Source of the DNA: Sphingomonas mali NBRC 15500 | Lineage (GTDB): Bacteria > Pseudomonadota > Alphaproteobacteria > Sphingomonadales > Sphingomonadaceae | Direction of reading: 5' to 3' | Length of the DNA stretch: 64,000 bases | Assembly: GCF_001598415.1 (NCBI RefSeq) | Contig: NZ_BCYX01000001.1 | Span: 62,001 to 126,000 of the forward strand | Part shown: positions 35,218 to 43,267 of the stretch, piece by piece | Numbering within the stretch: position 1 is the stretch's first letter | Layout of the letters: the number at the start of each line of letters is the position of its first letter | Made by a program: the position numbers and the translations under genes | The notes under the pieces: model-generated | Databases searched by the model: none | The model's input: only the letters and a program-made list of their open reading frames with translations | What the model was told of the DNA's origin: nothing

Positions 35218-36141
35218 TCACCACTCGAACGCATCGCCGGTGGTACGTTCCGCGATCAGGAAGGCGTCCGCCACGAGCTGGAGTGGCCGCAAGTCAACAT
35301 CGCTTTTGCCGGTCGCAACCAGGTCCGCGAAGCGACGGTAGAGGCCGGGATATTCGGCGTCCGCCGCATTGCGGGGTTGCTCGTCGGGCAGGCGCAGGAT
35401 CGAACCGCCCATCGACAGCACCATCGTACCGGCATCGGTATCGACCTCGATGTCCCAGGTCTGTGGGCCGGTCTGCAGGAAATCGAATTCGGCCGACACC
35501 GGTACGGTGCCTGCCGACATCCCGAGCGTCGCCTTGAGCGGCCCCTGCCGGCCGGCAGGAACGGTGATCGTCGCGGTGTCCACTCGCCAGGGCTCGGGCA
35601 GGATTCTGGTCGCGATCGAGAGGGCGTTGATGCCGGGATCGAACACGCCGAACCCGCCCGCCTCCAGGATCCAATCCTGTCCCGGATGCCAGCGGCGAAT
35701 GTCCTCGCGCCACGCGATCCGGACCGCATCGATCCGCCGCCCGGCGAGCCAGGCGCGAGCCGGCTCGACTCCGGCCGCCTCGCGCGAATGCCATGTGGCG
35801 AACAGCACCACGCCTTTCGCTTGCGCCATATCCGCCAGCGCCACCGCCTCCGATAGGGTCGCTGCCGGCGGCTTCTCCATCATGACATGCAGTCCCGCCT
35901 CGATCGCCGCGGCCGCCTGATCGAAGCGGCCGCGCGGTGGCGTGCAGAGCGATACCGCGTCGAGCTCGATGTCACCGCCGAGCATCGCCTCGATGGTCGG
36001 AAAATTGGCGACGCCATCGAGCGTGGCGTTGCGGCTGGCGATCGCGACAAGATCGTAGTCCGGGTTCGCGCCGAGCGCCGGCAGATGCTGATCCCGCGCG
36101 ATCTTGCCGAGACCCACCAATCCGATCCGCAGCTTCTTCAT
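35218..36141 (-). CDS. Aldose 1-dehydrogenase of Gfo/Idh/MocA family (L-arabinose/D-galactose 1-dehydrogenase type)
   Basis: A 307-residue NAD(P)-dependent enzyme oxidising an aldose at C1 to its lactone. Rossmann motif GLVGLGKIARDQHLPAL (7-23), EKPP (89-92), FATWHSREAAGVEPARAWLA, and HPGQDWILEAGGFGVFDPGINALSI with Asp168 and Asn172 agree block by block with my recollection of the Azospirillum L-arabinose 1-dehydrogenase, which also uses D-galactose. C-terminal SDVDLRPLQLVADAFL is likewise conserved. ATG at 36141 is preceded by GGAGCG; the longer open frame upstream has no such site. It would supply the first step before the IlvD/Edd dehydratase at 31058. Confidence 0.9.
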   Translation of the reverse strand: MKKLRIGLVGLGKIARDQHLPALGANPDYDLVAIASRNATLDGVANFPTIEAMLGGDIELDAVSLCTPPRGRFDQAAAAIEAGLHVMMEKPPAATLSEAVALADMAQAKGVVLFATWHSREAAGVEPARAWLAGRRIDAVRIAWREDIRRWHPGQDWILEAGGFGVFDPGINALSIATRILPEPWRVDTATITVPAGRQGPLKATLGMSAGTVPVSAEFDFLQTGPQTWDIEVDTDAGTMVLSMGGSILRLPDEQPRNAADAEYPGLYRRFADLVATGKSDVDLRPLQLVADAFLIAERTTGDAFEW

Positions 36142-36166
36142 GCCCGCTCCGTGTCCAAATAAATAC

Positions 36167-36172
36167 TCATAC
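36167..36172. promoter_or_regulatory. TCATAC element in divergent promoter (aldose dehydrogenase / SGNH esterase)
   Basis: TCATAC is embedded in AAATACTCATACATATTCC (36161-36179), 25 bases upstream of the aldose dehydrogenase start and in the divergent region shared with the SGNH esterase. Same core as elsewhere in the locus; inferred operator. Confidence 0.4.
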
Positions 36173-36287
36173 ATATTCCTATCGACCGGCCGTACTGCTA
36201 GCAACCGCATATCGGCAAGGAGTAGATATGGGCCGACGGGCCGGCGCGTACCGGGGAGGATCGGCCTCCACTGCTTAGGAGAACCGC

Positions 36288-37121
36288 GTGCGCATCCGTA
36301 CTCTCGTCTATCTGGTCGTCATGCTTCTGGTCCCAGTGACCGCGCATTCGCGCGAGGAGTCGGATGTTTGTGCCGCGGTGCCGACGATGCCCCCGGAAGT
36401 GAAGGTCTTTCAGGTTGCCGCGGACGCCGCCCGCGCGGCAGGACGCAAACCGGATTTGCCCGCTCCCGCGGTGGGTGCCGCTTATGCCGCCTGGCAGCAG
36501 AAATTGTTCGCGGTCGATTTTCCCGGTGTCTGCCGATACCGAACCGCCAACGCCGCTTTACAGCCTGCGACGAAGCGCCGCATCGTCTTCTTTGGCGACT
36601 CGATCACCGAACGGTGGATGACGCTGCGCCCGGGCTTCTTTGCCGGTGATCGGGTGGACCGCGGCATCGGAGGGCAAACCACGCGGCAGATGATCGGCCG
36701 GTTTCGCGCCGACGTGATCGAGCTCCACCCCGCCGTCGTGCATATCCTGGCCGGGATCAACGATCTCGCTGGCGCGACAGGTCCGACCAGCCTGTCCGAA
36801 ATCGAGGGCAATCTCGCCTCGATGGCCGAGCTGGCGCGTGCTCACAACATCAAGGTCGTGTTGAGCACGGTCCTTCCGGCACGCACTCTCGGCGGCCGGC
36901 CAGGATATGACCCGGCACCGGACATCGCGTCGCTGAACGCATGGCTGCGCGCTTATGCCGCGCGCGAGGGCTTCGGCTTCGTCGACTATAATGCGGCACT
37001 CGATGACGGTGCGCGTGGGCTATCGTTGGCCAATTCGGCCGATGGCATTCATCCAACCGCCGCCGGTTATGCGATCATGGAACCGCTCGCGGAGAAGGCC
37101 TTCGCCCGCGCCGTTCGCTGA
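36288..37121 (+). CDS. SGNH/GDSL-family esterase, exported, second type
   Basis: A 277-residue protein with a signal peptide (about 1-20), an N-terminal linker, and an SGNH domain of PAF-acetylhydrolase-like architecture. GDSITERW gives Ser105, AGINDLAG gives Asn158, and ADGIHPTAAGY gives Asp252/His255. The start is GTG at 36288 behind TAGGAGA. It is not closely similar to the esterase at 3950, which carries an extra N-terminal beta domain. Deacylation of glycans is the likely role, inferred from context. Confidence 0.9.
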   Translation: MRIRTLVYLVVMLLVPVTAHSREESDVCAAVPTMPPEVKVFQVAADAARAAGRKPDLPAPAVGAAYAAWQQKLFAVDFPGVCRYRTANAALQPATKRRIVFFGDSITERWMTLRPGFFAGDRVDRGIGGQTTRQMIGRFRADVIELHPAVVHILAGINDLAGATGPTSLSEIEGNLASMAELARAHNIKVVLSTVLPARTLGGRPGYDPAPDIASLNAWLRAYAAREGFGFVDYNAALDDGARGLSLANSADGIHPTAAGYAIMEPLAEKAFARAVR

Positions 37122-37147
37122 CACAACTCAACGTCTCTTGCCATTAA

Positions 37148-37153
37148 TCATAC
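37148..37153. promoter_or_regulatory. TCATAC element upstream of the aldo/keto reductase
   Basis: TCATAC lies in TTAATCATACTATACGATTCG, positions 37144-37164, with a second TATAC immediately after. It is 54 bases upstream of the reductase start. This suggests the reductase is transcribed separately from the esterase and belongs to the same regulon. Inferred. Confidence 0.38.
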
Positions 37154-37206
37154 TATACGATTCGACGGGGCGCTTCTATATCGCCGGCACCTTATCGGAG
37201 TCGGAT

Positions 37207-38031
37207 ATGCCTCAGCCCTTCATCACCCTGATTGACGGCAGCAAAATTCCCCAGATCGGCCTTGGCACCTATCAAGCTGCGGCAGACCGTACGGCAAAGA
37301 TGGTCGAAACGGCGCTCGGCATCGGATACCGCCACATCGATACCGCGATGATCTATCGCAATGAAGCCGGCGTCGGGGACGGCTTGCGGGCCAGCGGAGT
37401 GCCGCGTGAAGACGTGTATATCACGACCAAATTGTGGAACACCGACCAGGGCGGAGAAGCTGCACGAACGGCGTTCAACACCAGCCTCGATCTGCTGAAG
37501 CTGGATTATGTCGACCTTTACCTGATTCACTGGCCGGTGCCCGCGCGCGATCTCTACGTCGAATCCTGGGAGACGCTGATTCAGCTTCGCGACGAAGGGC
37601 TGGCACGCGCCATCGGCGTCTCCAACTTCATGCCGGACCAGATCGATCGCCTGATCGAAACGACCGGCGTCGTGCCCGCCGTCAATCAGATCGAATGCCA
37701 CCCGGCCTTCCAGCAGTTGTCGGCGCGCGCGGAGAATGCGAGACGAAAGGTCGCCGTTCAATCCTGGAGCCCGTTGGGACAGGGTGAACTTCTCGGCAAC
37801 ACCGTGCTCAGGACATTAGCGGAGAAGCACGATCGTACCGTCGCGCAGATTATCCTGCGCTGGCATGTGCAGAATGACCTGATCGTCATCCCCAAGACCG
37901 TCAACGAAGATCGCATGCGCGAGAATCTCGATATTCTGGCCTTCACGCTCGACACCGATGACCTGGCGAAGATTGCGACTCTCGACGACCCTGAAGGACG
38001 GATGGGACCCGACCCGCTGACATTTGAGTGA
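37207..38031 (+). CDS. Aldo/keto reductase
   Basis: A 274-residue NADPH-dependent oxidoreductase with a TIM-barrel AKR fold. The catalytic tetrad is visible: Asp45 and Tyr50 in RHIDTAMIYRNE, Lys75 in TTKLWN and His108 in YLIHWP. GVSNFMPDQI, NQIECHP and VIPKTVNEDRMREN are the usual later blocks, the last binding the cofactor 2'-phosphate. It resembles the AKR5 group (2,5-diketo-gluconate reductase and relatives). It has its own promoter region at the end of the sugar locus. Role could be sugar or aldehyde reduction. Confidence 0.92.
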   Translation: MPQPFITLIDGSKIPQIGLGTYQAAADRTAKMVETALGIGYRHIDTAMIYRNEAGVGDGLRASGVPREDVYITTKLWNTDQGGEAARTAFNTSLDLLKLDYVDLYLIHWPVPARDLYVESWETLIQLRDEGLARAIGVSNFMPDQIDRLIETTGVVPAVNQIECHPAFQQLSARAENARRKVAVQSWSPLGQGELLGNTVLRTLAEKHDRTVAQIILRWHVQNDLIVIPKTVNEDRMRENLDILAFTLDTDDLAKIATLDDPEGRMGPDPLTFE

Positions 38032-38112
38032 ACCCACCGGCCGGCTCCGCCGATCGGTGGAAGGCGCCCCCCCGCGCTCATCGCCTCGGTCAGCAGCAGT
38101 CTCTCGCTCCGG

Positions 38113-38889
38113 TTATCCCCGTCGTCCGGCGGCCTCCAGAATGAGCCGGGTGATCTCCCCCGGATGGGAGATCAGTGAGAGGTGACTTGCTTTCACTTCG
38201 ATGGTCTTCGCCCCCATGCGCTTGGCCATGAAGCGTTCTAGATCAGGGTTGATCGTCCGGTCTTCCGTCGAAACGGCATAGAAGCTCGGTTTCGACCGCC
38301 ACGCCGCGTGCGTGGTCTTTCCCGTCAGCAAGGCTTTTTGGAACGGTTGCTGGACAGCGTAGAGGATTCTGGCTTTTTCTTTCGGCAGATCGCCCGCGAA
38401 ATCGCGTAGGAACGCTGCTTCGCTGAGACGTCCTTCATCGCCGTCATAGACGATCCCGGCGGATGCCGGGGGCGTCGGAAAAGTCTTCGCCAAGGCCGTA
38501 TAGTCCTCACCGGCATCCGGCGCCCGCGCCGCCACATAGACAAGCGCCGAGACGTTCGGATGAACGCCGGCCTCCGTGACGATCATTCCGGAGAATGAAT
38601 GCCCGACAAGCACGGTCGGGCCGTCTTGCCGATCCAGCACGCGCTGCGCCGATGCGACCGCTTCAGGCAGCGTCGTCAGGGGATTTTGCACGGACGTGGC
38701 GTTGAGCCCAGCCGCCTGTAAGCGCGCGATCACCTCGGACCAGCACGACCCGTCGGCGAATAACCCGTGCACGAGGACGACATTGCGTGCCTTTGTCGGA
38801 ACGGGGATCACGGCCGCGCCGCGGGTGGCAATCAGCGAAGCGGTAGCACCGGCAGCCAAGCTGGCAGAGAAGGTTCGCCTGTTCATCAT
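38113..38889 (-). CDS. Alpha/beta-hydrolase fold protein, exported
   Basis: A 258-residue serine hydrolase with an N-terminal leader (NRRTFSASLAAGATASLIA; Tat-like Arg-Arg). The fold is marked by VVLVHGLFADGSCW (37-50), nucleophile Ser98 in GHSFSG and a C-terminal His in KASHLSLISHPGEI. It belongs with small esterase-type hydrolases of unknown substrate. GGAG lies eight bases before the ATG. It converges on the aldo/keto reductase and has no operon partner. Confidence 0.87.
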   Translation of the reverse strand: MMNRRTFSASLAAGATASLIATRGAAVIPVPTKARNVVLVHGLFADGSCWSEVIARLQAAGLNATSVQNPLTTLPEAVASAQRVLDRQDGPTVLVGHSFSGMIVTEAGVHPNVSALVYVAARAPDAGEDYTALAKTFPTPPASAGIVYDGDEGRLSEAAFLRDFAGDLPKEKARILYAVQQPFQKALLTGKTTHAAWRSKPSFYAVSTEDRTINPDLERFMAKRMGAKTIEVKASHLSLISHPGEITRLILEAAGRRG

Positions 38890-39234
38890 GTCGGTTACTC
38901 CTTCACGACCGGCGCTGGTGGACCGCGGGAGGGCGATGCGAGACGATCGCCGTCGCTCGAATGAAATCGACTATACCGTCACCGGAACCGTCAGCAAACT
39001 GCTGCTATTGAATTAGCTGGGTGAACTCCCGCCCTCGGGCCAAGGAATTTACAGAGACAATCGATAAGGGATCCGCGTCCCGAAGTGCGGGTCGATGGGG
39101 TCGGCGTTCGCGAGGCTCGCGGCGAGGTACGACCATGACGTTCGCATTTCCTTGCCGAGGCGGACCTCGCCTGCAGGCTGGCGATCCAGCAAGCGCCATC
39201 GGCCTTTTGGCGATCGGCGCCGGCCGGACCCCGC
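38890..39234. other. 345-bp stretch without a supported gene
   Basis: Between the alpha/beta hydrolase start and the beta-lactamase stop no reading frame has a family-like product or a convincing ribosome-binding site. The frames that stay open here are extensions of frames antisense or out of phase with the beta-lactamase. The left part must hold the hydrolase promoter. No strong hairpin follows the beta-lactamase stop. Confidence 0.5.
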
Positions 39235-40101
39235 TCACATCGTCCCTTCCTTGCGCATTCGGGCGCTGAGCGCGCGTTCGGCTGCGCGGGCATAGGCGCG
39301 GCAAGCTCCGGGCGCGGTTTGAAATCTTTCCTTGGTGCCGTACTGGTCGGGATGCGCCGTGATGAGAATATCGCAGCGCATCGCTGACATCGCCGCATAG
39401 CTGCGGCGAAAGCCTGCAACCAGGGGGCGGCTGGAAGGCGAGGTGAAGCGGTAGTCGTCCGCCGAAACCGGGTTGAGGCTCGAGGCGAAAACGACCGACT
39501 TGCACTGCCGCGCCTGGCACGAACGCCAGGTCCAACTCATGCTGCCCATCGTATGGCCCGGCGTGGCGCGCGCGGTAACGACAGTGTTGCCGAGCCGCAG
39601 CGTTTCGCCATCGCGAATGATCCGCACCGAGGACACCGCCGGAAAGCGGCTGTCATAGGCGCGCTGTGGATCGTCGTCGGCGAGGCGCCCGGATCGCAGA
39701 CCTTCTGCTCCTCGCGGGCTCGCGACGACCGCTGCGCCGGTATCGCGAGCTAGCGCCGCGATACCGCCGGCATGATCGAAATGCGGCTCGGTGCTGAGGA
39801 TGTATTTGATGTCGCGAGGACGGAAGCCGAGCGTCGCGACATTGGCGAGGATCGTCGGCTCGGCCTGTGGCAACGCCCCATCGATGAGGATCAGGCCATC
39901 GCCAGTATCGATCAATGCGACGCTGAGCCCGCCAAAGCCCACAAGATAGCTATTGCCAAAAATGCGGACAGGGGGACGCGGAGCCAGCCATTCCGCGGCC
40001 CGTTCCGGGGCGATCGGTCTGGTCAGTGGATCGTCGCGGTCTGCCGCGGCGGCGGATCCCACGAGGGCAAGGGCAACGATAGCGGCGAGTTTGGCGAGCA
40101 T
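39235..40101 (-). CDS. Subclass B3 metallo-beta-lactamase with Glu at the first zinc-ligand position (B3-E type)
   Basis: A 288-residue periplasmic enzyme with a signal peptide (1-20, ending AAA). The metallo-beta-lactamase fold is of B3 type: FGNSYLVGFGGLSVALIDTGDGLILIDGALPQ, SSLNPVSADDYRF and the zinc residues. The usual His-X-His-X-Asp-His motif reads EPHFDH here, giving Glu105, His107, Asp109, His110, with His183 (PGHTMGSMSW) and His250 (ITAHPDQYG). A Glu in place of the first His is the B3-E arrangement described for SIE-1 from Sphingobium indicum. Beta-lactam hydrolysis is expected from the family; spectrum and strength cannot be predicted. Divergent from an AmpR-like regulator. Confidence 0.9.
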   Translation of the reverse strand: MLAKLAAIVALALVGSAAAADRDDPLTRPIAPERAAEWLAPRPPVRIFGNSYLVGFGGLSVALIDTGDGLILIDGALPQAEPTILANVATLGFRPRDIKYILSTEPHFDHAGGIAALARDTGAAVVASPRGAEGLRSGRLADDDPQRAYDSRFPAVSSVRIIRDGETLRLGNTVVTARATPGHTMGSMSWTWRSCQARQCKSVVFASSLNPVSADDYRFTSPSSRPLVAGFRRSYAAMSAMRCDILITAHPDQYGTKERFQTAPGACRAYARAAERALSARMRKEGTM

Positions 40102-40196
40102 GTCCTGTTCTCCTTCGCCGCATTGATGCCGCCGGGCGGGGTGAACGACAAAGCATCTTCTCTGGACAGAGCCATGAGCTGAATTCAGGATCGGGT

Positions 40197-41066
40197 ATGG
40201 ATCGCGCCCGACTACCGCTCAATGCCTTGCGAGCGTTCGAGGCAGCAGCGCGCCACCTCAATTTTACACGCGCCGCGATCGAATTGTGCGTCAGCCAAGG
40301 GGCAGTCAGCCATCAGGTTGCGCAACTCGAACGTCGTCTGGGGACGCGCCTGTTCGATCGGCTGCCGCGTGGATTGGCGCTGACCGACGACGGCCACGCA
40401 TTGGTGCCCGTTCTGGCGGAGACGTTCGATCGGATCGGCGCGACGCTCGATCGTTATGCCGATGGAGGTTTCCGGGACGCGCTGAACATCGGCGTCGTCG
40501 GCACTTTCGCGACGGGTTGGCTGCTCGAAAGGCTGGACGGCTTCGCGGCGGCGCATCCGCACATCGAACTCCGCGTGTCGATCAACAACAATCGGGTCGA
40601 TCTTGCCGGCGAAGCGCTCGACTATGCGATCCGGTTCGGGGACGGCGCTTGGCATGGAACGCATGCCGAGCCGCTGCTCGAGGCGCCGCTGACCCCATTA
40701 TGCTCGCCCGCCGTGGCGCGGCGATTGCAAGTGCCGGCCGACCTCACCCGCGAACGACTGCTGCGATCCTATCGCGCCAGTGAATGGACCCGATGGTTCG
40801 AGGCTGCAGGCACCACGCCACCAACGCTGCGCGGTCCTCTGTTCGACAGTTCCGCGCTCATGGTTGGCGCGGCAATGACCGGCCTGGGTATCGCCCTTGC
40901 GCCGAGGACCATGTTCGCGCAAGAAATGGCTGCGGACCGTCTCATCCAGCCTTTCGCTGTCGAGGTCGATGCCGGTCGCTATTGGCTCACGCGGTTATTA
41001 TCCCGCAAGAGCCGAGCGGCCACGCGAATCTTTCGTGATTGGCTGTTGGACGAAATTACGGCGTAA
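40197..41066 (+). CDS. AmpR-like LysR-family regulator
   Basis: A 289-residue LysR regulator. The HTH (PLNALRAFEAAARHLNFTRAAIELCVSQGAVSHQV) and the effector domain blocks IGVVGTFATGWLLERL, NNNRVDLAGEALDYAIRFGDGAWHG and SYWLTRL-like RYWLTRLLSR agree with enterobacterial AmpR, which senses cell-wall muropeptides and induces a divergent beta-lactamase. Here the divergent partner is the B3 metallo-enzyme, with 95 bp between them. Induction by beta-lactams through this regulator is inferred from family and layout. Confidence 0.92.
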   Translation: MDRARLPLNALRAFEAAARHLNFTRAAIELCVSQGAVSHQVAQLERRLGTRLFDRLPRGLALTDDGHALVPVLAETFDRIGATLDRYADGGFRDALNIGVVGTFATGWLLERLDGFAAAHPHIELRVSINNNRVDLAGEALDYAIRFGDGAWHGTHAEPLLEAPLTPLCSPAVARRLQVPADLTRERLLRSYRASEWTRWFEAAGTTPPTLRGPLFDSSALMVGAAMTGLGIALAPRTMFAQEMAADRLIQPFAVEVDAGRYWLTRLLSRKSRAATRIFRDWLLDEITA

Positions 41067-41101
41067 TCTGGCGTAGTTTTGACAAGGCCAGACTGGTCAC
41101 C

Positions 41102-42658
41102 TCACTCCCACTCGATCGTCCCAGGTGGCTTCGAGGTATAATCGTAGGTGACGCGGTTGATGCCTCTGACTTCGTTGATGATCCGGGTCGCGACGCGCGA
41201 CAGGAATTCGCCGGTGAAGTGATAGGCGTCCGCCGTCATGCCATCGACCGAAGTCACCGCGCGCAACGCCAGTACGTTGTCATAGGTGCGGCCGTCGCCC
41301 ATCACGCCGACCGATCGTACGGGGAGCAGCACCGCGAACGCCTGCCAGATCGCGTCATACAGGCCGGCGTTGCGGATCTCCTCGAGATAGATCGCATCGG
41401 CCTTGCGCAGGATGTCGCAGCGCTCCTTGCTCACTTCGCCCGGGATACGGATGGCGAGGCCGGGTCCAGGGAACGGATGACGGCCGACAAAGATATCGGG
41501 CAGGCCGAGTTCGCGGCCCAGGGCGCGGACTTCGTCCTTGAACAATTCGCGCAACGGCTCGACGAGCTTCATGTCCATCCGCTCGGGCAGGCCGCCGACA
41601 TTGTGATGGCTCTTGATCGTCACCGACGGGCCGCCGGTGAACGACACGCTTTCGATCACGTCGGGATAAAGCGTGCCTTGCGCGAGGAAATCGGCGCCGC
41701 CGATCTTTTTCGCTTCGTCCTCGAACACATCGATGAACGTCTTGCCGATGAACTTGCGTTTCGCTTCGGGGTCGGTGACGCCCGCCAGTCCATTCAGGAA
41801 CAGCGTCTCGGCGTTCACATGGACGAGCGGGATGTTGTAATGGCCGCGGAACAGGCTGACGACCTGGTCAGCCTCGCCCGCGCGCATCAGGCCGTGATCG
41901 ACGAACACGCAGGTCAGCTGGTGCCCGATCGCTTCATGGATCAGCACTGCGGCGACCGCGCTGTCGACGCCGCCCGACAGGCCGCAGATCACCCGCTTGT
42001 CGCCAACCTGGGCGCGGATCTCGGCGATCTTGGCGGCGCGGAATTCGGCCATCGTCCAGTCGCCGGTCAGCCCGCAGACATGGCGCGCGAAATTGGCGAT
42101 CAGTTTTGCGCCGTCGGGCGTGTGGACGACTTCCGGGTGGAATTGCATCGCGTAATAGCGGCGAGTGTCGTCGGCGATCACCGCGAACGGCGCGCCGGCG
42201 CTGGCCGCGACGGGGCGGAAGCCGGGAGCGAGCGCGGTGACCTTGTCGCCATGGCTCATCCACACCTGATGCGTCTCGCCTTCGCTCCACAGACCGTCGA
42301 ACAGCTCGCAACCATCGTCGATCTCGATAAAGGCGCGGCCGAACTCGCCGCTGTCGCCGAGCTCCACAGTGCCGCCCAGCTGATGCATCAGCACCTGTTG
42401 GCCGTAACAGATGCCCATGATCGGCAATCCGCTGTCGAGGATCGACTGCGGCACACGCGGACTATCGTCGTCCAATACGCTCGCCGGGCTGCCCGACAGG
42501 ATGACCCCGCGAGGCTTCATTCGCGTGAAGGCGTCCGCGGCGGACTGGAAGGGAGCAATTTCCGAATAGACGCCCGCCTCTCGCACGCGGCGTGCGATGA
42601 GCTGCGTCACCTGGCTGCCGAAATCTACGATGAGGATCGAGTCGCTGTGCTGGGTCAT
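41102..42658 (-). CDS. guaA: GMP synthase (glutamine-hydrolysing)
   Basis: A 518-residue enzyme making GMP from XMP, ATP and glutamine. The class I amidotransferase domain has Cys84 in MGICYGQQ, and His174/Glu176 in MQFHPEVVH. The ATP-pyrophosphatase P-loop is [13 protein letters not shown] (225-237), and the C-terminal dimerisation domain ends PPGTIEWE. Start at 42658 gives the standard length; an in-frame upstream extension lacks family similarity. Housekeeping gene, monocistronic here. Confidence 0.98.
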   Translation of the reverse strand: MTQHSDSILIVDFGSQVTQLIARRVREAGVYSEIAPFQSAADAFTRMKPRGVILSGSPASVLDDDSPRVPQSILDSGLPIMGICYGQQVLMHQLGGTVELGDSGEFGRAFIEIDDGCELFDGLWSEGETHQVWMSHGDKVTALAPGFRPVAASAGAPFAVIADDTRRYYAMQFHPEVVHTPDGAKLIANFARHVCGLTGDWTMAEFRAAKIAEIRAQVGDKRVICGLSGGVDSAVAAVLIHEAIGHQLTCVFVDHGLMRAGEADQVVSLFRGHYNIPLVHVNAETLFLNGLAGVTDPEAKRKFIGKTFIDVFEDEAKKIGGADFLAQGTLYPDVIESVSFTGGPSVTIKSHHNVGGLPERMDMKLVEPLRELFKDEVRALGRELGLPDIFVGRHPFPGPGLAIRIPGEVSKERCDILRKADAIYLEEIRNAGLYDAIWQAFAVLLPVRSVGVMGDGRTYDNVLALRAVTSVDGMTADAYHFTGEFLSRVATRIINEVRGINRVTYDYTSKPPGTIEWE

Positions 42659-42824
42659 GGCGCCCGATAGCGACTGATCCCTTCGAGCGCCAGTTAGGGC
42701 GCCCCAAAACCGATCCTGCCCCTCCGTATACATCCGGATGCAATTTCCGCTTCACAAAACTGCAGGAAATGTGTCATGATTCTGTAACATCGCGATCAAG
42801 CGGTGGTTTTGGAAGGATGCAGAC

Positions 42825-43172
42825 ATGATCAAGACGGTAATTCTCTCGTTGCTTGTCGCGGCGCCGCTGACGGCGGTTCCGGCAGCGGCGGCCTCGAATG
42901 ACGGCCAGACCACGGCGCTCGTCACGGCACGCGACGCCGATGTACGTTCGGCCGAAGCGCTTACCCGCGTCGCGCCCAGGGATGGCGGCGCCTATATCGA
43001 GCTGGCCCAGGCCTATTTGCGCGCGGACCGCACTGCGGATGCCGCTGCTGCCTATCGCCGTGCGCTCGTGCTCGACAACGAGATGATGGAAACCAAGACC
43101 GGCGATTCGATCTGGTCGCGCAATGTCGCGCGCGCCGCGCTGGTACGTTTCCCCCAGATGTCCTCGCGCTGA
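42825..43172 (+). CDS. Small exported TPR-like protein
   Basis: A 115-residue protein with a signal peptide (1-22, ending AAA). The mature part contains one TPR-like repeat, YIELAQAYLRADRTADAAAAYRRALVLD. Small periplasmic TPR proteins are frequent in sphingomonads and usually unnamed. Function unknown. It is flanked by divergent guaA and convergent monooxygenase genes. Confidence 0.75.
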   Translation: MIKTVILSLLVAAPLTAVPAAAASNDGQTTALVTARDADVRSAEALTRVAPRDGGAYIELAQAYLRADRTADAAAAYRRALVLDNEMMETKTGDSIWSRNVARAALVRFPQMSSR

Positions 43173-43267
43173 TTCAGCGGGGCGCGCCCGGTCTCCGCTC
43201 AGGAGGCCGGGTAGCGGCTTTTCGCGATATGGCCCGTCGTCCATTCGACGATGCGGCGGGCCACGGC

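Noticed and set aside
1..38031. Possible horizontally acquired island with integrase or attachment sites
   Set aside because: No integrase, transposase, tRNA or direct-repeat boundary was seen, and base composition looks like the rest of the window.
39005..39535. Open frame reading into the gap after the beta-lactamase gene
   Set aside because: Begins out of phase inside the beta-lactamase gene and ends without a recognisable domain; no ribosome-binding site.
39235..40101. Possible glyoxalase II or quorum-quenching lactonase instead of a beta-lactamase
   Set aside because: SSLNPVSADDYRF, the B3-type spacing of zinc residues and the AmpR-like divergent regulator favour subclass B3.
41067..41092. 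Short inverted repeat TCTGGC/GCCAGA between ampR-like and guaA genes as terminator
   Set aside because: Six-base stem with a 14-base loop and no T tract; too weak to call.
41039..42670. Open frame of 543 codons on the plus strand over guaA
   Set aside because: Antisense of an unmistakable GMP synthase; codon pattern and product are typical of shadow frames in GC-rich DNA.
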